From: Burkholderia sp. MS389
Lineage (GTDB): Bacteria > Pseudomonadota > Gammaproteobacteria > Burkholderiales > Burkholderiaceae
Length of the DNA stretch: 64,000 bases
Direction of reading: 5' to 3'
Assembly: GCF_016899425.1 (NCBI RefSeq)
Contig: NZ_CP045995.1
Span: 2,294,001 to 2,358,000, forward strand
Shown piece after piece: positions 63,038 through 64,000 of the stretch; within the stretch, counting starts at the first letter, position 1; each line of letters starts with the position of its first letter. The notes beneath the pieces are model-generated. The model made no database searches. It worked only from the letters and a program-made list of their open reading frames with translations, and had not been told where the DNA came from. The translations under genes and the position numbers were made by a program.

Positions 63038-63976
63038 ATGGCCGCATTCGATATCGACGACATCGTTCAATCGCTGCAGACGGTGCGCCGCGCATGGCGC
63101 GAAAAACAGCGGCGCTCGCTCGAACCGGGCGGGCGCGATTTGCCGGCGCGCGAGGCGCTCGCGCAGATCGTCGGCGCGCTGAAGGGGGTGCTGTTCCCGA
63201 TGCGGCTCGGGCCCCCCGACCTGCGGCAGGAAAGCGAGAACTTCCACGTGGCTCACGCGCTCGACGCGGCGCTGAACGCGCTGCTCACGCAGGTGACGCT
63301 CGAATTGCGTTACGCGGCGCGCCAGCGTAACGCCGACGGGCCGGTAGACAACCTCGGCGAAGTCGCGTCGAAGGCCGTACAGGCGTTCGCCGCACGCTTG
63401 CCGGAGATTCGCCGCCTGCTCGACAGCGACGTGCTCGCGGCCTTCCACGGCGATCCGGCGGCGGGCAGCGTCGACGAGGTGCTGCTGTGCTATCCGGGCA
63501 TCCTCGCGATGATCCACCACCGGCTCGCGCACGAGCTGTACGGGCTCGGCCTGCCGCTGCTCGCGCGGATCATCGCCGAGCAAGCGCATGCGGAAACCGG
63601 CATCGACATCCATCCGGGCGCGCGCATCGGCGCGGGGTTCTTCATCGACCACGGCACGGGCGTCGTGATCGGCGAGACGGCGATCATCGGCGAGCGCGTG
63701 CGCGTGTATCAGGCCGTCACGCTCGGCGCGAAGCGCTTCCCGCGCGATGCGGACGGCCATCTGGAGAAAGGGCTCGCGCGCCATCCAATCGTCGAGGACG
63801 ACGTGGTGATCTATGCGGGCGCAACGATTCTCGGCCGCGTGACGATCGGGCGCGGCGCGGTGATCGGCGGCAACGTGTGGCTCACGCAGGACGTGCCGGC
63901 CGGCGAAAACGTCACGCAGGCCGTGCTGCGCAGCGAAGCGAACGCCGCGCCGCGCACGGCGGCGCGCGTCGCCTAG
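63038..63976 (+). CDS. cysE: Serine O-acetyltransferase, EpsC type
   Basis: 312 residues. It makes O-acetylserine from serine and acetyl-CoA, the carbon precursor of cysteine. The N-terminal half is helical (about 1-170). The C-terminal half is a left-handed beta-helix of hexapeptide repeats (IDIHPGARIGAGFFIDHG, VVIGETAIIGERVRVYQ, VTIGRGAVIGGNV). The longer EpsC-like form lacks the feedback-inhibition tail of E. coli CysE, so it may be less sensitive to cysteine. Operonic with the rhodanese gene. Confidence 0.9.
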   Translation: MAAFDIDDIVQSLQTVRRAWREKQRRSLEPGGRDLPAREALAQIVGALKGVLFPMRLGPPDLRQESENFHVAHALDAALNALLTQVTLELRYAARQRNADGPVDNLGEVASKAVQAFAARLPEIRRLLDSDVLAAFHGDPAAGSVDEVLLCYPGILAMIHHRLAHELYGLGLPLLARIIAEQAHAETGIDIHPGARIGAGFFIDHGTGVVIGETAIIGERVRVYQAVTLGAKRFPRDADGHLEKGLARHPIVEDDVVIYAGATILGRVTIGRGAVIGGNVWLTQDVPAGENVTQAVLRSEANAAPRTAARVA

Positions 63977-63984
63977 GAGGCGCG

Positions 63985-64000
63985 ATGAGCGACCTCATCC
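63985..64000 (+). CDS. Start of a gene cut by the window end
   Basis: ATG 63985 is preceded by GGAGG and starts M-S-D-L-I. Only five codons are visible, so the product cannot be named; it is probably in the sulfur operon. Confidence 0.5.

Overview
The window is GC-rich, densely coded and gammaless in a typical Burkholderia way: strong GC bias at third codon positions, a DUF4148 protein, several LysR regulators and nearest recognisable protein families all point to a Burkholderia cepacia complex-like betaproteobacterium. The mix (regulators, transporters, siderophore receptors, catabolic enzymes, DNA alkylation repair, no ribosomal or tRNA genes) suits a secondary chromosome; that placement is inference. 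I saw no rRNA, tRNA, CRISPR, complete insertion sequence or prophage.

Layout. 1-4402: exported protein, MipA/OmpV outer-membrane protein and an OmpR-type two-component system. 4495-5670: a small ACT-like protein behind a promoter and a long structured leader, then a DUF4160 protein. 5878-9239: glmS divergent from an Lrp-type regulator with three evenly phased operator-like sites, then a panB paralogue. 9318-12134: AraC regulator and an adaptive-response pair (ogt overlapping an Ada-AlkA fusion). 12313-15857: uronate module (MFS transporter, LacI repressor, uronate dehydrogenase) with matching operators. 15877-18120: DUF1330, MerR and an Old Yellow Enzyme with a textbook MerR promoter. 18203-23010: iron-uptake cluster (TonB receptor, PepSY protein, DUF2946). 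23601-28874: LysE exporter, gapN, and a second TonB receptor with a Fur-like site and a leader hairpin. 29443-31653: LysR and hglS (2-oxoadipate dioxygenase).

31741-34995 is the most intriguing block: a 27-residue membrane peptide, two CsbD proteins, a BON-domain protein, a proline-rich peptide and a triple-PAS LuxR regulator, with a GYAC-N11-GTGC dyad in front of three of these genes. 35410-44431 holds amino-acid uptake and turnover genes, a serine hydrolase, small enzymes, and a TetR/GST divergent pair. 44432-46240 is a lower-GC accessory stretch with a lipoprotein, a decayed zinc-ribbon gene and a cysteine-rich small protein. 46245-50708: VOC protein, exported protein, LysR and maeB. 50944-54095: low-GC membrane protein, PLP aminotransferase with a 63-residue companion, and a frameshifted PNPOx-like gene. 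54121-60686: LysR, an SDR lacking its catalytic Tyr/Lys, two Tat-type alpha/beta hydrolases, a cytochrome P460-like protein, DUF4148 and another hydrolase. 60763 to the end: amidase, then rhodanese and serine O-acetyltransferase (sulfur/cysteine metabolism), with a further gene starting at 63985.
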